DNA of 64,000 nucleotides, from the NCBI GenBank assembly GCA_018398815.1, contig CM031622.1, forward strand, positions 14,015,313 to 14,079,312, read 5' to 3'. Shown one piece after another: positions 1 to 11,848 of the stretch. Each line of letters starts with the position of its first letter. The first letter of the stretch is position 1. Source of the stretch: Conus ventricosus. Taxonomy: Eukaryota > Mollusca > Gastropoda > Neogastropoda > Conidae. The position numbers and the translations under genes were made by a program. The notes under the pieces were generated by a model. It did not search any database. It worked only from the letters and a program-made list of their open reading frames with translations, and was not told where the DNA came from.

Positions 1-204
1 GACCAGACCATGCGCAGAGCAAAAGCAATACAAATCCAAGTCTAGTACCTCCTGTGCTTGAACAACTGCAATACTGCAGATTCAGTCAGGTCTCAAATTT
101 GCTCCCTTTTTACCCAGCCATGAAAACTGACACAGAATATGACCCACATGCACAATTTTCATGCCGTCAACAGTTCAACACCCATCTTGTGCCGAATTTG
201 ATGA

Positions 205-385
205 GATAAGTGATTGCTCACTCTTCATTTTTGTTGTCCTGAGCGTCGTTTATTTTGCCTGAAGAAGACGTAAGAGGTCGAAACACACTGTTTTTGTGTG
301 TGTGTGATTCATTTGTTCATGTTTGGCAGATGTAGCTTTCTAAGATTTGTTTAAGTTTCCACCTACAGTTGCCTCGCTTTGCATT
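205..385 (+). repeat. Dispersed repeat with hammerhead-like core, copy 1
   Basis: This segment contains CTGAAGA, a short hairpin (GAC/GTC arms) and GAAAC at about 258-284, followed by a stretch resembling 'ttgtgattcgtttgtcc' and then a conserved 3' block (about 347-382) of the type 'tttccacctacagttgcc'. The same order of blocks occurs at 45848-45993, 48361-48486 and, as two inverted copies, at 50189-50513. That shared order is what defines the family. The CTGANGA...GAAA arrangement resembles the hammerhead ribozyme core, but stem III and the cleavage site are not convincing by eye. Penelope-like elements are known to carry hammerhead motifs; assignment to that group is an inference. Confidence 0.5.
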
Positions 386-442
386 CTAACAATCAAAATC
401 GTCAACATCATTGTTGCACTTTATCTTCAACACCTTCTACTT

Positions 443-626
443 TGTTGTTAGTTAACATCTCAAACATACTTCAGATGTCAGGTTTTTATGTTGTTAGTTA
501 ACATCTCAAACATACTTCAGATGTCAGGTTTTCATGTTGTTAGTTAACATCTCAAACATACTTCAGATGTCAGGTTTTCATGTTGTTAGTTAACATCTCA
601 AACATACTTCAGATGTCAGGTTTTCA
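443..626. repeat. 46-bp minisatellite, 4 copies
   Basis: Four head-to-tail copies of a 46-bp unit beginning 'tgttgttagttaacatctc' fill exactly 184 bp. The copies are nearly identical; the first differs by 'tttttat' in place of 'ttttcat'. No coding potential is seen. Confidence 0.95.
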
Positions 627-631
627 TCATT

Positions 632-672
632 ACAGCCCAGCTGACCACACAGAGCCTTTTCACAGCTGTTAA
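632..672 (-). repeat. Diverged fragment resembling the LINE 3' end
   Basis: The block 'cagcccagctgaccacaca' followed by a CAGCTGT-like stretch resembles the conserved 3' block of the LINEs at 6604 and 21209 ('cagcccagccgaccgcaaag'). A similar diverged block lies at 38627-38700. It is too short and diverged to assign firmly. Confidence 0.3.
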
Positions 673-857
673 ACCTGCACAGGAAAAGTCACATCACAAA
701 ACATTTTTGACATTGGGGGGGTGGGGGGGGGGGGGGGGGGGGGATGGGGCTGCAAAGAAACAAACGATAAAAGCTGATTATGAAAAAAAAACAACAACAT
801 AAAAATGATAGAAAAATACATGAAAAAGCCACATGGGCAAACAGGCACTGTAAGAAC

Positions 858-1581
858 AGACGGCTAGAGCCACTGTGGACAGTGAAGAGATGGCTAGAGC
901 CACTGTGGACAGTGAACAGAACAGCTAGAGCCACTGTGGACAGTGAAGAGATGGCTAGAGCCACTGTGGACAGTGAACAGAACAACTAGAGCCACTGCGG
1001 ACAGTGAATAGACAGCTAGAGCCACTGTGGACAGTGAATAGACAGCTAGAGCCACTGTGGACAGTGAACAGAACAGCTAGAGCCACTGTGGACAGTGAAC
1101 AGACGGCTAGAGCCACTGTGGACAGTGAATAGACAGCTAGAGCCACTGTGGACAGTGAACAGGACAGCTAGAGCCACTGTGGACAGTGAACAGAACAGCT
1201 AGAGCCACTGTGGACAGTGAACAGAACAGCTAGAGCCACTGTGGACAGTGAATAGACAGCTAGAGCCACTGTGGACAGTGAATAGACAGCTAGAGCCACT
1301 GTGGACAGTGAACAGAACAGCTAGAGCCACTGTGGACAGTGAACAAGACAGCTAGAGCCACTGTGGACAGTGAATAGACAGCTAGAGCCACTGTGGACAG
1401 TGAATAGACAGCTAGAGCCACTGTGGACAGTGAACAGATGGCTAGAGCCACTGTGGACAGTGAACAGAACAGCTAGAGCCACTGTGGACAGTGAAAAGAT
1501 GGCTAGAGCCACTGTGGACAGTGAACAGAACAGCTAGAGCCACTGTGGACAGTGAATAGACCGCTGGAGCCACTGTTGACA
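858..1581. repeat. About 30-bp minisatellite, about 24 copies
   Basis: Head-to-tail units of 29-31 bp share the core 'ctagagccactgtggacag'. Length varies at the unit junction (cagaacag, cagacgg, tagacag, gagatgg). Every unit contains the dyad CACTGT-GG-ACAGTG, so a single strand could form a series of short hairpins. The last unit is degenerate (ctggagccactgttgacag). Open frames across the array are a by-product of the repeat. Confidence 0.95.
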
Positions 1582-1700
1582 GTGTTTAAGATTTTCACTT
1601 CCTAATTGCTGGATTACAATTAAAGCTAACACTGGCATATCATAAACTATAATCAGATGAAAAAAATAAACTACCATCAGATTGAAAACAAAACATCTGA

Positions 1701-1758
1701 GTTTCCAGAACAAAGACAGAATGGTCAGCGTTTCCAGAACAAAGACAGAATGGTCAGC
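1701..1758. repeat. 29-bp direct duplication
   Basis: Two tandem copies of a 29-bp unit starting 'gtttccagaacaaagacag' lie just before the 32-bp array. Confidence 0.85.
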
Positions 1759-1773
1759 AAAGGCAGAAAGACA

Positions 1774-3116
1774 GCAGATGGCATTACAGGAAGACAAACA
1801 TAACAGCAGACGGCATTACAGGAAGACAAACATAACAGCAGATGGCATTACAGGAAGACAAACATAACAGCAGATGGCATTACAGGAAGACAAACATAAC
1901 AGCAGATGGCATTACAGGAAGACAAACATAACAGCAGACTGCATTACAGGAAGACAAACATAACAGCAGATGGCATTACAGGAAGACAAACATAACAGCA
2001 GACGGCATTACAGGAAGACAAACATAACAGCAGACGGCATTACAGGAAGACAAACATAACAGCAGATGGCATTACAGGAAGACAAACATAACAGCAGATG
2101 GCATTACAGGAAGACAAACATAACAGCAGACGGCATTACAGGAAGACAAACATAACAGCAGATGGCATTACAGGAAGACAAACATAACAGCAGACGGCAT
2201 TACAGGAAGACAAACATAACAGCAGACGGCATTACAGGAAGACAAACATAACAGCAGACGGCATTACAGGAAGACAAACATAACAGCAGATGGCATTACA
2301 GGAAGACAAACATAACAGCAGATGGCATTACAGGAAGACAAACATAACAGCAGACGGCATTACAGGAAGACAAACATAACAGCAGACGGCATTACAGGAA
2401 GACAAACATAACAGCAGACGGCATTACAGGAAGACAAACATAACAGCAGACGGCATTACAGGAAGACAAACATAACAGCAGACGGCATTACAGGAAGACA
2501 AACATAACAGCAGACGGCATTACAGGAAGACAAACATAACAGCAGACGGCATTACAGGAAGACAAACATAACAGCAGATGGCATTACAGGAAGACAAACA
2601 TAACAGCAGACGGCATTACAGGAAGACAAACATAACAGCAGATGGCATTACAGGAAGACAAACATAACAGCAGACGGCATTACAGGAAGACAAACATAAC
2701 AGCAGACGGCATTACAGGAAGACAAACATAACAGCAGACGGCATTACAGGAAGACAAACATAACAGCAGACGGCATTACAGGAAGACAAACATAACAGCA
2801 GACGGCATTACAGGAAGACAAACATAACAGCAGACGGCATTACAGGAAGACAAACATAACAGCAGATGGCATTACAGGAAGACAAACATAACAGCAGACG
2901 GCATTACAGGAAGACAAACATAACAGCAGACGGCATTACAGGAAGACAAACATAACAGCAGATGGCATTACAGGAAGACAAACATAACAGCAGATGGCAT
3001 TACAGGAAGACAAACATAACAGCAGACGGCATTACAGGAAGACAAACATAACAGCAGACGGCATTACAGGAAGACAAACATAACAGCAGACGGCATTACA
3101 GGAAGACAAACATACA
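1774..3116. repeat. 32-bp minisatellite, about 42 copies
   Basis: Contiguous 32-bp units of the form 'ggcattacaggaagacaaac' plus 'ataacagcagAYg' run for about 1.34 kb. The copies are nearly uniform; the main variable site alternates between GACGGC and GATGGC, which fits CpG to TpG change. The units abut with no unique spacers, so this is a satellite and not a CRISPR array. Confidence 0.97.
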
Positions 3117-3582
3117 TTTAAAAAGGGAGAGTGGAAAAGAGTGACAGAAAAGAGGAAGTTCTTACACACTAAATTTCCGGATGGCAGGGGAGTTGTTTGC
3201 ATTGAAAGAGCCCCCACCCCATCCCCATATATTTCAAAACCCTACAGATATAAAGAAAATCTCCATCTTTGCTTTGCTCACAAACACACACACACACTGT
3301 GACCAATTCAGAGATGCCTTTTAACACCAACTCTATATAGTTATAGAAGTTAAAGTGTGTCACTAGTTGCCCAAGAATCTTTTCTTTTTACTATCTCACT
3401 TCGTAGATTAAAACAACAACACTTGAATACATTTCCATGTCAATCTACAATTATGCAGAGTGTAATGCTAATGGTGCAACTTAGGCGATTCTATAAACTG
3501 TGTTCATATGGACAATTATATTCATCCAGCTCTGTTGCAGTTAACCTCAGGGGTGAGTAAGGATTTCAACTGCAAATGGAGA

Positions 3583-4403
3583 AGCTGAAGGGTTACTGGG
3601 GCACCACAAACCACCTCATGTGCTCTCTGTCAACGACACACACATGGATACAAGCTCGTGTGAGCCCAGCACAGCTGAAGGGTTACTGGAGACACCACAA
3701 ACCACCTCATGTGCTCTCTGTCAACGACACACACATGGATACAAGCTTGTGCGAGCCCAGCACAGCTGAAGGGTTACTGGAGACACCACAAACCACCTCA
3801 TGTGCTCTCTGTCAACGACACACACATGGATACAAGCTCGTGTGAGCCCAGCACAGCTGAAGGGTTACTGGAGACACCACAAACCACCTCATGTGCTCTC
3901 TGTCAACGACACACACATGGATACAAGCTCGTGTGAGCCCAGCACAGCTGAAGGGTTACTGGAGACACCACAAACCACCTCATGTGCTCTCTGTCAACGA
4001 CACACACATGGATACAAGCTCGTGTGAGCCCAGCACAGCTGAAGGGTTACTGGAGACACCACAAACCACCTCATGTGCTCTCTGTCAACGACACACACAT
4101 GGATACAAGCTTGTGCGAGCCCAGCACAGCTGAAGGGTTACTGGAGACACCACAAACCACCTCATGTGCTCTCTGTCAACGACACACACATGGATACAAG
4201 CTCGTGTGAGCCCAGCACAGCTGAAGGGTTACTGGAGACACCACAAACCACCTCATGTGCTCTCTGTCAACGACACACACATGGATACAAGCTTGTGTGA
4301 GCCCAGCACAGCTGAAGGGTTACTGGAGACACCACAAACCACCTCATGTGCTCTCTGTCAACGACACACACATGGATACAAGCTCGTGCGAGCCCAGCAC
4401 AGC
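3583..4403. repeat. 91-bp minisatellite, about 9 copies
   Basis: Nine head-to-tail copies start 'gctgaagggttactggagac' and include 'ctctgtcaacgacacacac'. Copies differ mostly at GTGTGAG versus GTGCGAG and at CTCGTG versus CTTGTG. Because 91 is not a multiple of three, overlapping 75-99 residue open frames recur every 91 bp. They are artefacts of the repeat. Confidence 0.95.
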
Positions 4404-5640
4404 AGCCAACCTTCTGGAATCAAATTCTGGAACCAAGGGATGCAGGCGGTGGAGGTTGGCTGATGAGAAAGCAGTTTGGCTTTTGACCTGAAGCATTTCT
4501 AATCTGCGCATGCTTTAGTTGATAAATATAGGGTTGGCAAAGAAAATGCAGCCAACGCTTACATAACATCATTTGGACTTCTTGCTGCAATACTTTATCA
4601 TCCCTGTTAAAAAAATAACCGCCTAAACCCACATTTTTAAACAAAATTTTGAAATTCTTTCTTTCTTCACTAAATTCAGATTTTCTTTGAGAATCAAGTA
4701 AAAGGCCGTAGGGCACAGTTTTTTCGAGAGAACAATTCTTATTGGCCAAAAGGAACAATTCTTATTGGCCAAAAGGGTCACTTTCTTTTCTCCCCTACCC
4801 TGCTGGTCAAATCTTATTTTTCAGTGCATGTGTACGCAAGCACGTGTACATTCTTGCCCATTGTAAAACATCGACTACACAAAAGATGGCTGCATATGAC
4901 CCAACGTGTACAAAAAACAAACAAAAAGCAACTAAAAAGGCAACAACAACCAAAAAAAAAAAAAAAAATCTGGAAAAAAAAGACTGGAGGCTGAATCATT
5001 TCAATGCTTGTATCATACAGGCAAGTCCTGCTTAATCAGATTAGAAATGAAAAATACAGAGAGAATTTACTCGGACTTCAAACCAAAATTTAAGAGAAAA
5101 AAAATCTCATAGAATACACATCCGAAACAAGACTCGATTTGCTCTAGCACAAAACGCTTAAACCCTTTCTCTAGGATGGGGGGGGGGGGGGGGGGGGTTG
5201 GTTGGATGGAGGGGGAGAGACACTAATCATGTCTCTTTGTGATGCGACTATTTCGATTGGCCTCACATTACATCGACCTCAAAAAAAAAAGGTATGTGAT
5301 CGAACATACACATACAATTAATGTACTGTACTATTAATGAGCTATTAATTAAAAGTCCTAAATTCTACCCTGCTCCCAGGCTTTTTTCCTAACATTTGTC
5401 TGTAAGCTTTGACCTTGACCCATTGCCAGACCAAAACTTGCATAGTTAAGACAAGTGCAAAGGTTCATCATGTGTTCCTTAGGAATGTGTCTCATGTTGC
5501 CAAACCCCTCCCCTTTCCCCTCCTTTCTCCCGTATCCTTCCCCTCCAACTTGTGGCATCTTAATTAAACAAAACAAAAAACCACACTTAAAGTTTACCAC
5601 AGACACATGCACGGACATTGGAAGCGTAACACTCCACAAG
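4404..5640. other. Unannotated AT-rich stretch
   Basis: No gene is recognised. The stretch holds a 23-bp tandem duplication at 4731-4776 ('aacaattcttattggccaaa'), an A run near 4951 and a G run near 5180-5198. Confidence 0.6.
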
Positions 5641-5695
5641 CAAGTTGGTTTACAGTCAAGTTGGTTTACAGGCAAGTTGGTTTACAGTCAAGTTG
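5641..5695. repeat. 16-bp tandem repeat, about 3.4 copies
   Basis: Units of 'caagttggtttacagt' start at 5641, 5657 and 5673, with a partial unit at 5689. The stretch from here to 6170 holds nothing further that I recognise. Confidence 0.85.
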
Positions 5696-6180
5696 AAAAA
5701 AAGAAAGAAAAAAAAGATGGTGGTGGAAGAGGGCAGGGATGGTGCTGGAATGGTAAGGGAGGTAAGCGGGAAGACAGCGGTGATGGCCGATCAGTGGATC
5801 CTCACTGTGTGCATGGCTTCACATCACACAGCTGCCCATCCTCAGTCACAGAGGAAAAACGAGGAGTAATACTGTTCATGTAATGGCAATGTTCTCAACT
5901 TCACAGCCAAGCGATACTTTAACTTCACTATAAAACAGTTTTTGGTGTGCTTGTTTTTTTTAACTGTGTCGATATGAATGATGCTTAAAACATAGTGTCA
6001 AATAAATATGACATCACTATTACGAAGGAACGTAATTTGGCTCTTTTTTTTTTTTTAATCCAATTTACAGAAGAAAAAATGTGCACTTGCCATTGTATAT
6101 TTTTAACAAAAGTATTAGTGTAATAAAATCTAGCTTGCATGAGAGATGCCTCTTTAAAAATATAATCACTAGCATCTATG

Positions 6181-6346
6181 GGGGTAAGGTAAGGTAAGGT
6201 AATGTTGCTTATAGCCCAGCCGACCGCAAAGGGCCATATCAGGGTCTGTCACACATTCAAGTCAACTCGTAAGTCGTGTGAAAAACAAACAAACCAAAAA
6301 AACCCCTCATTCACACAACCCTTTAAAATACATTTTCCAAAAACTT
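6181..6346 (-). mobile_element. 5'-truncated LINE 3' fragment, (TTACC)n tail
   Basis: Read on the minus strand, this fragment ends with the LINE 3' block (cggtcggctgggctataagc) followed by repeats of TTACC. It matches the 3' ends of the copies at 6604 and 21209, and more closely the diverged copy at 37516, including 'ttcacacaaccctttaaa'. A candidate imperfect duplication (gcatctatg at 6172-6180, gcatccatg at 6347-6355) brackets it. Confidence 0.7.
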
Positions 6347-6686
6347 GCATCCATGAAACAGATGGTTTGCATTCAACAGAACATGACAGGCGAGACTCCT
6401 CTTCCTCAGGAGGAAAATCACCGACTGTAGACGATTCCCAGCCTTGAACCATTTCAAGCCGTCATCATTACGACAGGCCACTTGGGTCTTTCTGGAGACA
6501 CGCACTCCGACTAGATCTGTGAAGCTGAACGAACCATGTGCCTGAGCAATGGTCAAGCAACAGACTTGATGCACTTCAACCCTGGAGTAGGGCGACCATT
6601 CCCAGATAAGATAATGTTGCTTATAGCCCAGCCGACCGCAAAGGGCCACATCAGGGCTGTCACCACGTTAAAATCAACTCACCAGT

Positions 6687-6731
<45 letters not shown>

Positions 6732-6800
6732 ACATCTTGTTAAATGACATCGTCTACAAACGCACCAGAAACTTTGTTAAAAATCTTTCTGCCGTAAATC

Positions 6801-9800
6801 TTAAATCAGATAAAAAATGTTAATCTCTCTCAAAAACTCAAGGATCACGTCAGGCGGGACATCCCTGAACAGGATCTTCATGGACTCCGCCGTAAAATGT
6901 TTGTGTCTCACATCGTGCAAGTCCCAACACTCTAAAAGTACATGTTTCATTGTGAGTGGCGCATGACATGGAATGCACCACGGAGCTTCTTCACTCTTTA
7001 AAAGGTAAGCATGGGTAAAATACGAATGGCCGGTGTGCAGCCGGCACAGAACCGTTTCCTCTTTACGACCTCCCGATGTGGATGGGAGGAAGTTCTTAAG
7101 GTTTGGACGGATCTGAAAGAGTTTGTTACTCGTCTGTGTGTTCCAATCCTCCTGCCAGAGTCTCTCACATAATCGTTAATTTTGGGTTTCACGTCTGAGC
7201 AGGGATATAAATGTTTGACAGTTTCTCTCTTGTGGCGTTCTTGGCTAAACGATCAACCATTTCGTTCCCGCCGATGCCAACATGACCAGGAACCCAAGCA
7301 AGAGTAATGTTGTAACCGCCGCCTTCAACTTGCTAAAAAGTTCAAAAAAAAGTAAAAGTTCTGGATGCTGAAGGTTGCGGCCAGCTATGGCCTCCAAAGC
7401 TGACAGCGAATCCGACAGAACCAGAAAGTCCCTCCTCGAAGAATGGGAGATTATCTTCAAAGCCAGTACTAGAGCAGTAAGTTCAGCAGAATAGACAGAA
7501 GCATCTGAATGTATATGTTCCAACAATATCTGAGAAGGAGCCCCAGGGCAGTAGGCTGCACAGGCCACTCCATCCTCAGACTTGGAACCGTCAGTGAAAA
7601 CTTTTTGATAGGATGGGAATTTGGAACAGAGCTCGGCATACAAAGCCTTAACGCCAGAGAGCTGGTAGACTCCTTACGGAAAGCTGCGAGATCGAAACGA
7701 ATCTCTGGTGTGAAAAAGGTCCATGGAGGTTGATCCGGAAACTTGGAAAAATCGGAAACTACTCCCAGGTCTAATACCTGCATTCCGCACGTGAGGCTGC
7801 ATACGAAGCCCAAACGGCGGAATACATTTCAGGTTATTTTCAAACTTACTTTGGAACGGAGGGTCAAAAACACAGTCATAGGCAGGATTCTGTGGTTCTG
7901 AGAACAGTCGGATGTAATAATTCAAAGACAGTTTCAGCCTGCGATTGGACAGTGAAGGTTCACCTGCCTCTGCGTACAGGCTGTACACGGGGGTGGTGCG
8001 GAACGCTCCAAGACAGAGACGAAGCCCTTGAGGGTGGATAGGGTCCAAGAGTTTGAGGTAAGATGATCGTGCGGAGCCGTACACAGCACAACCGTAGTCC
8101 AGTTTAGAACGGACCAGGGCTCTGTAGAGGGGGCAACAAAGTTTTCTTATCAGCGCCCCAGTCGGTGTGTGCTACGACCCGCAGAATATTCAGTGCCTTT
8201 TGGCAAGCAGTTTTGAGGTTTTTAATATGGCTGAGAAAGTTAAGTTTTTGGTCAAAAATGACTCCCAGAAATTTGGCCTCTTTAACAGCTGGAATGGGAG
8301 ATTTCCCTATTTGAAGTTCCGGATCTGGAAAAAACTGACGGAAATTATGGAAGTGAATACACTGGGTTTTTGTAGCAGAAAAGGTGAAACCGTTTTCATC
8401 CGCCCACCGATGGATTTTATCTACGCAAAGCTGGAGCCTGCGCTGGACACTCGGGTACAGGCTTCCAGTTGCTAGACGGCAAAATCATCCACAAACAATG
8501 AGCAGTCTGAACCCTGCTGAACTGATTTCACAATGTTGTTGATCTTAATACTAAAGAGGGCAGGAGATAGTATGCTCCCCTGTGGAACACCCAACTCCTG
8601 CTCGTGGACATCAGAGAGAGTGGTGCCAACCCGGACCTGAAACTGTCGTTCTGCCAAAAAATTTTGAATAAAAAGCGGAAGATGACCTCGAAAACCCAGA
8701 TCGTGGAGATCATGCAGTATCCCTGACTTCCAGGTGGTATCGTAGGCCTTCTCCAAGTCAAAGAAAATTGCCACTGCATGCTGTCTGTTTAAAAAAGCGT
8801 TCCTAAGTGTAGATTCCAGACGAATCAAATGGTCAACTGTACTACGATGTTTGCGGAAACCACACTGTTCTTTCGCCAAAAGGCCATCGGTTTCGAGTTT
8901 CCACATGAGCCTAGCATTGACCATTTTTTCCATCAATTTACAGACACAGCTGGTCAAAGCTATGGACGGTAGTTAGATGGATTAGAAAGATCTTTTCCAG
9001 GTTTGGGGATGGGAATAATGAGGGCTTTCCGCCAAGAGGGTGGAAAGCAACCTGTATCCACACGTGGTTGTATACCTGTAACAGGATGTTCAGACCTTCC
9101 TGCGGAAGATGTTTCAATAGTTGATAATGTATGTCATCTATACCTGGAGAGGAATCGCTGCAAGAGAGTAAGGCAGATTTCAGCTCGTTTAATGTAAAAG
9201 GAAGATTGTAGTCTTCCATGTTGTCGGATGAAAAGTTGCAGGGAGATTTTTCTTTTTGGGCTTTGTGTTTGACAAAAGTGACTGATTTATTAGAAGAGGA
9301 GGAATTCTTTTCAATGGTTGAAGCAAGCAGATTAGCAACTGCTTTCTTTTCTGTTATTAAAGAATCCGAAAACTTGAGATGGTTCACAGTGGGACAGGTG
9401 TTCTTCCCTTTGATTTTCTTAATGATGTTCCACACTTTTTTCTTAGAAGTTTTTGATGTCAGCCTGGAGCAGAAGCTTCTCCAGGACCGACGTTTACTGA
9501 TTTTAAAAGTGTGTCTTGATTTAGCACGGAGTTTCTGATGGGCTCGAGCGTTGGGACCCGAAGGTCGTTGGTATACCTGACGCTGAGCCCGTTTTCTAAC
9601 TTTGGAAATTTGTTGGCATTCTGAATCGAACCAGGGTGTTTTTGGCATTTGAAGTTTATCGGAAGACACTGGAATACAGGCCTTAGCACATTTAATCATA
9701 GTGTTAGTCAGTGATTCAGCTGGGTCAGGACTCTGAAAAAAATCAGTGTCCTGGAACTCCTTAGAAACAGTGGCTGCAAATAGATCCCAGTTTGCTTTCT

Positions 9801-10491
9801 TATAATTGAGATGTTGAGAGACAGAGGCGGGTTCAGTTAATATGGCTGTAAAAGAACAGGGAAATGGTCACTTCCGTGCAGATCGTCATGGACAACCACT
9901 CATAGTCCAGGACCAGCGAGGGGTCACAAACCGACAAATCTAAACACGAAAGTGAACCTGTGGAAGAGTGAAGGTAAGTTGCAGATCCGTCGTTCAGACA
10001 ACACAAATCCAAATCCGACAGGATATCCTCAATCAGCAGACCTCTGGATGACGTACCGGCACTACCCAAAGTGGTTGTGACCGTTAAAGTCACCCAACAG
10101 CAAAAAAGGTCGAGGAAGTTCCCCTAACAGATTGACAAGGTCCTGACGACAAACCGGGACAGAAGGTGGAAGATAAAGGGAGCAGATCGTCACAGGCTTG
10201 TGGAGAGTGACTCTCGCAGCTACAGCTTAAAGGGGAGGTAGACAGAGCGACAGAACTATACAACAAAGTTTTATGTATGAGAAGGGCAACACCGCCCGAC
10301 AGTCCCAACGTGGATGGTTGTGCAGGTTTTGAAATAATATTAAAGCCAGAAAGAGTAAAGGTCTTCTGGCTTTGAATTTTGAGTTTCTTGAAGAGCCACG
10401 ACGGAAGGGTTGTATAGACTGACACAGAAGCTGCAGCTCCTCAATTGGAATTTAATCCACGGATATTCCAATGGAGTATGGTACTATCCAT
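6801..10491 (-). pseudogene. LINE copy A ORF2 (EN-RT-RNase H), frameshifted
   Basis: ORF2 should make target nicks and reverse-transcribe the element RNA at the chromosome. It starts at the ATG whose A is 10491 (MDSTILHWNIRG). The endonuclease lies at the N terminus. The RT core includes FFDLEKAYDTTW (about 8750), VPQGSILSPALF (about 8570-8600) and the FVDD catalytic motif (about 8480). RNase H begins with VFTDGSKSEDG (about 7600). The C-terminal zinc motif CIPC...H...C lies near 6970, and the stop is at 6801-6803. The frame is broken at several points, for example near 10380, 10090, 9840, 8940, 8475 and 7320, by single-base changes relative to copy B. It therefore looks non-functional unless some breaks are sequencing errors. 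Confidence 0.85.
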
Positions 10492-10509
10492 GGTGCAGAG
10501 GCGAAAAGG

Positions 10510-11848
10510 AGAGAGATCAGTCATCTCCTCCTCAACGTCTGCGTCCAATGGAGAGAATTTATTACTTAGTTTAACTGGACTGTGTTGGTCTTTGGACCTG
10601 CTGGCAGACTTGCCCGCAGGTGACAAAGGCCTGGAGTTTGGAGAAGGTGGAGGTCTGGATTTGGAGATGGTGGAGGGTTTTTCCTTATCTCCACCATCTC
10701 CACACTGGGTGGAACTCCCTTGCCCGCACGGGCACTGGACAGAGGAGTTCGAGGGGGAATTGCTGGTTTTTTAATCTGCCCAGCAGCAGATGTTGTAGAC
10801 TGCTGGGCAGTCTGAGGGTGGCGGATTTTTTGCCTCCACCAGGGGCAGTCACTTTGGTTGGGAAGGTGGTGGACTTGCTACCACCAGAACTGACAGATCG
10901 TACTTGCAATGTTTTCGAAAACGTAAAGTTATCAGTCTGACAGCAGACTGACCGAGTTGAAACTGTAGGAACTTTCTTTACGGCCGAAGCATATGAAGAA
11001 GCTGTCGGCGACTGACTGCCCACAACCTGCTTGCGGCTTCGAAAAAGGAGATCTTCTTTTCAGTTTTGATTCTTTGAATAGCGATTCCTGAATCCAAAGA
11101 GGGCAGTTTCGTGAAGAGGAGGGATGGTTGCCACCGCAGTTAGCACAATGTGCCGGATCTTGACACGGCCCATCATGGGTTGCCTTGCAGCAAATACCAC
11201 ACACCTCCTGCCCAGAACAGCGGTCCCTGACATGGCCAAACTTCTGGCACCTGAAGCACCTCAACGGGGACGGGACATACAACTCAACACGGACGTTCAG
11301 GTAGCCAACTTTGATGACCGGAGGCAGCACAGGGTTGCAAAAGGGTCAGAAAGAGGGTGTTGGTGGCCACTCTCTCTGCACCTTTCTTGACTGTCACCCT
11401 GCGCACCTCCGTCACACCCTGGGACGCCAGTTCTGTTTTATTTCTGCCTCTGAGACACCCGTTAGATCTCTGCAGCGAATCACACCTTTTGAGGAATTTA
11501 ACTGTTTATGGGGAGTCACCCTGATCTCCCTATCCACTAATTTTGTTGCCCTCAACAGCTGTTCAGATTGTTTTCTTGATCGACACTGAACTAAAAACGA
11601 TCCATTCCTCAACCTTTTGACGGACTGAGGGTCACCTGCCAAGCCTTGAAAGCCCTTTTGAATAGCAAAAGGGCTCAGAGCTGAAAGGGGTCTTTCCTGC
11701 TCCGTCCCTTCCACCACGAGCCAGGAAGCCCAGAAACCTGTTCTCTGTCGTATCTCCGTGTCAGAATCGCTGTCAGAATCACGCTCCCCTGAAATAGGGG
11801 ATGCCGCCTTCCTCTTCCTTTGGGGGGGATTGTTTTTGAAAGAGCCAT
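10510..11848 (-). pseudogene. LINE copy A ORF1 (zinc-knuckle nucleic-acid binder), frameshifted
   Basis: ORF1 encodes the RNA-binding protein of the retrotransposon particle. It starts at the ATG with A at 11848 (MALSKTIPPK) and begins with a basic stretch. Three tandem zinc knuckles lie near 11130-11260 (CFRCQKFGHVRDRC, then CGICCKATHDGPC, then CANCGGNHPSSRNC-like). The C-terminal half is rich in Ser, Pro and Lys. Frameshifts near 11760, 11420 and 11050 break it. A one-base loss near 10513, relative to copy B, removes the ORF1 stop and runs the frame into the ORF2 start. The region 10855-11870 is clearly more diverged from copy B than the sequence on either side. Confidence 0.8.

Noticed and set aside
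1774..3116. Regular 32-bp repeats resembling a CRISPR array
   Set aside because: The units are contiguous, with no unique spacers, and the window is plainly eukaryotic.
3576..4491. Series of 75-99 residue frames at 91-bp intervals
   Set aside because: They are the same repeat read in rotating frames.
6347..6603. Target-site duplication for LINE copy A
   Set aside because: The sequence left of 6604 (gcgaccattccc) and right of 12589 (aaatgacgcatg) do not match. The duplication may be lost, or the left flank rearranged.
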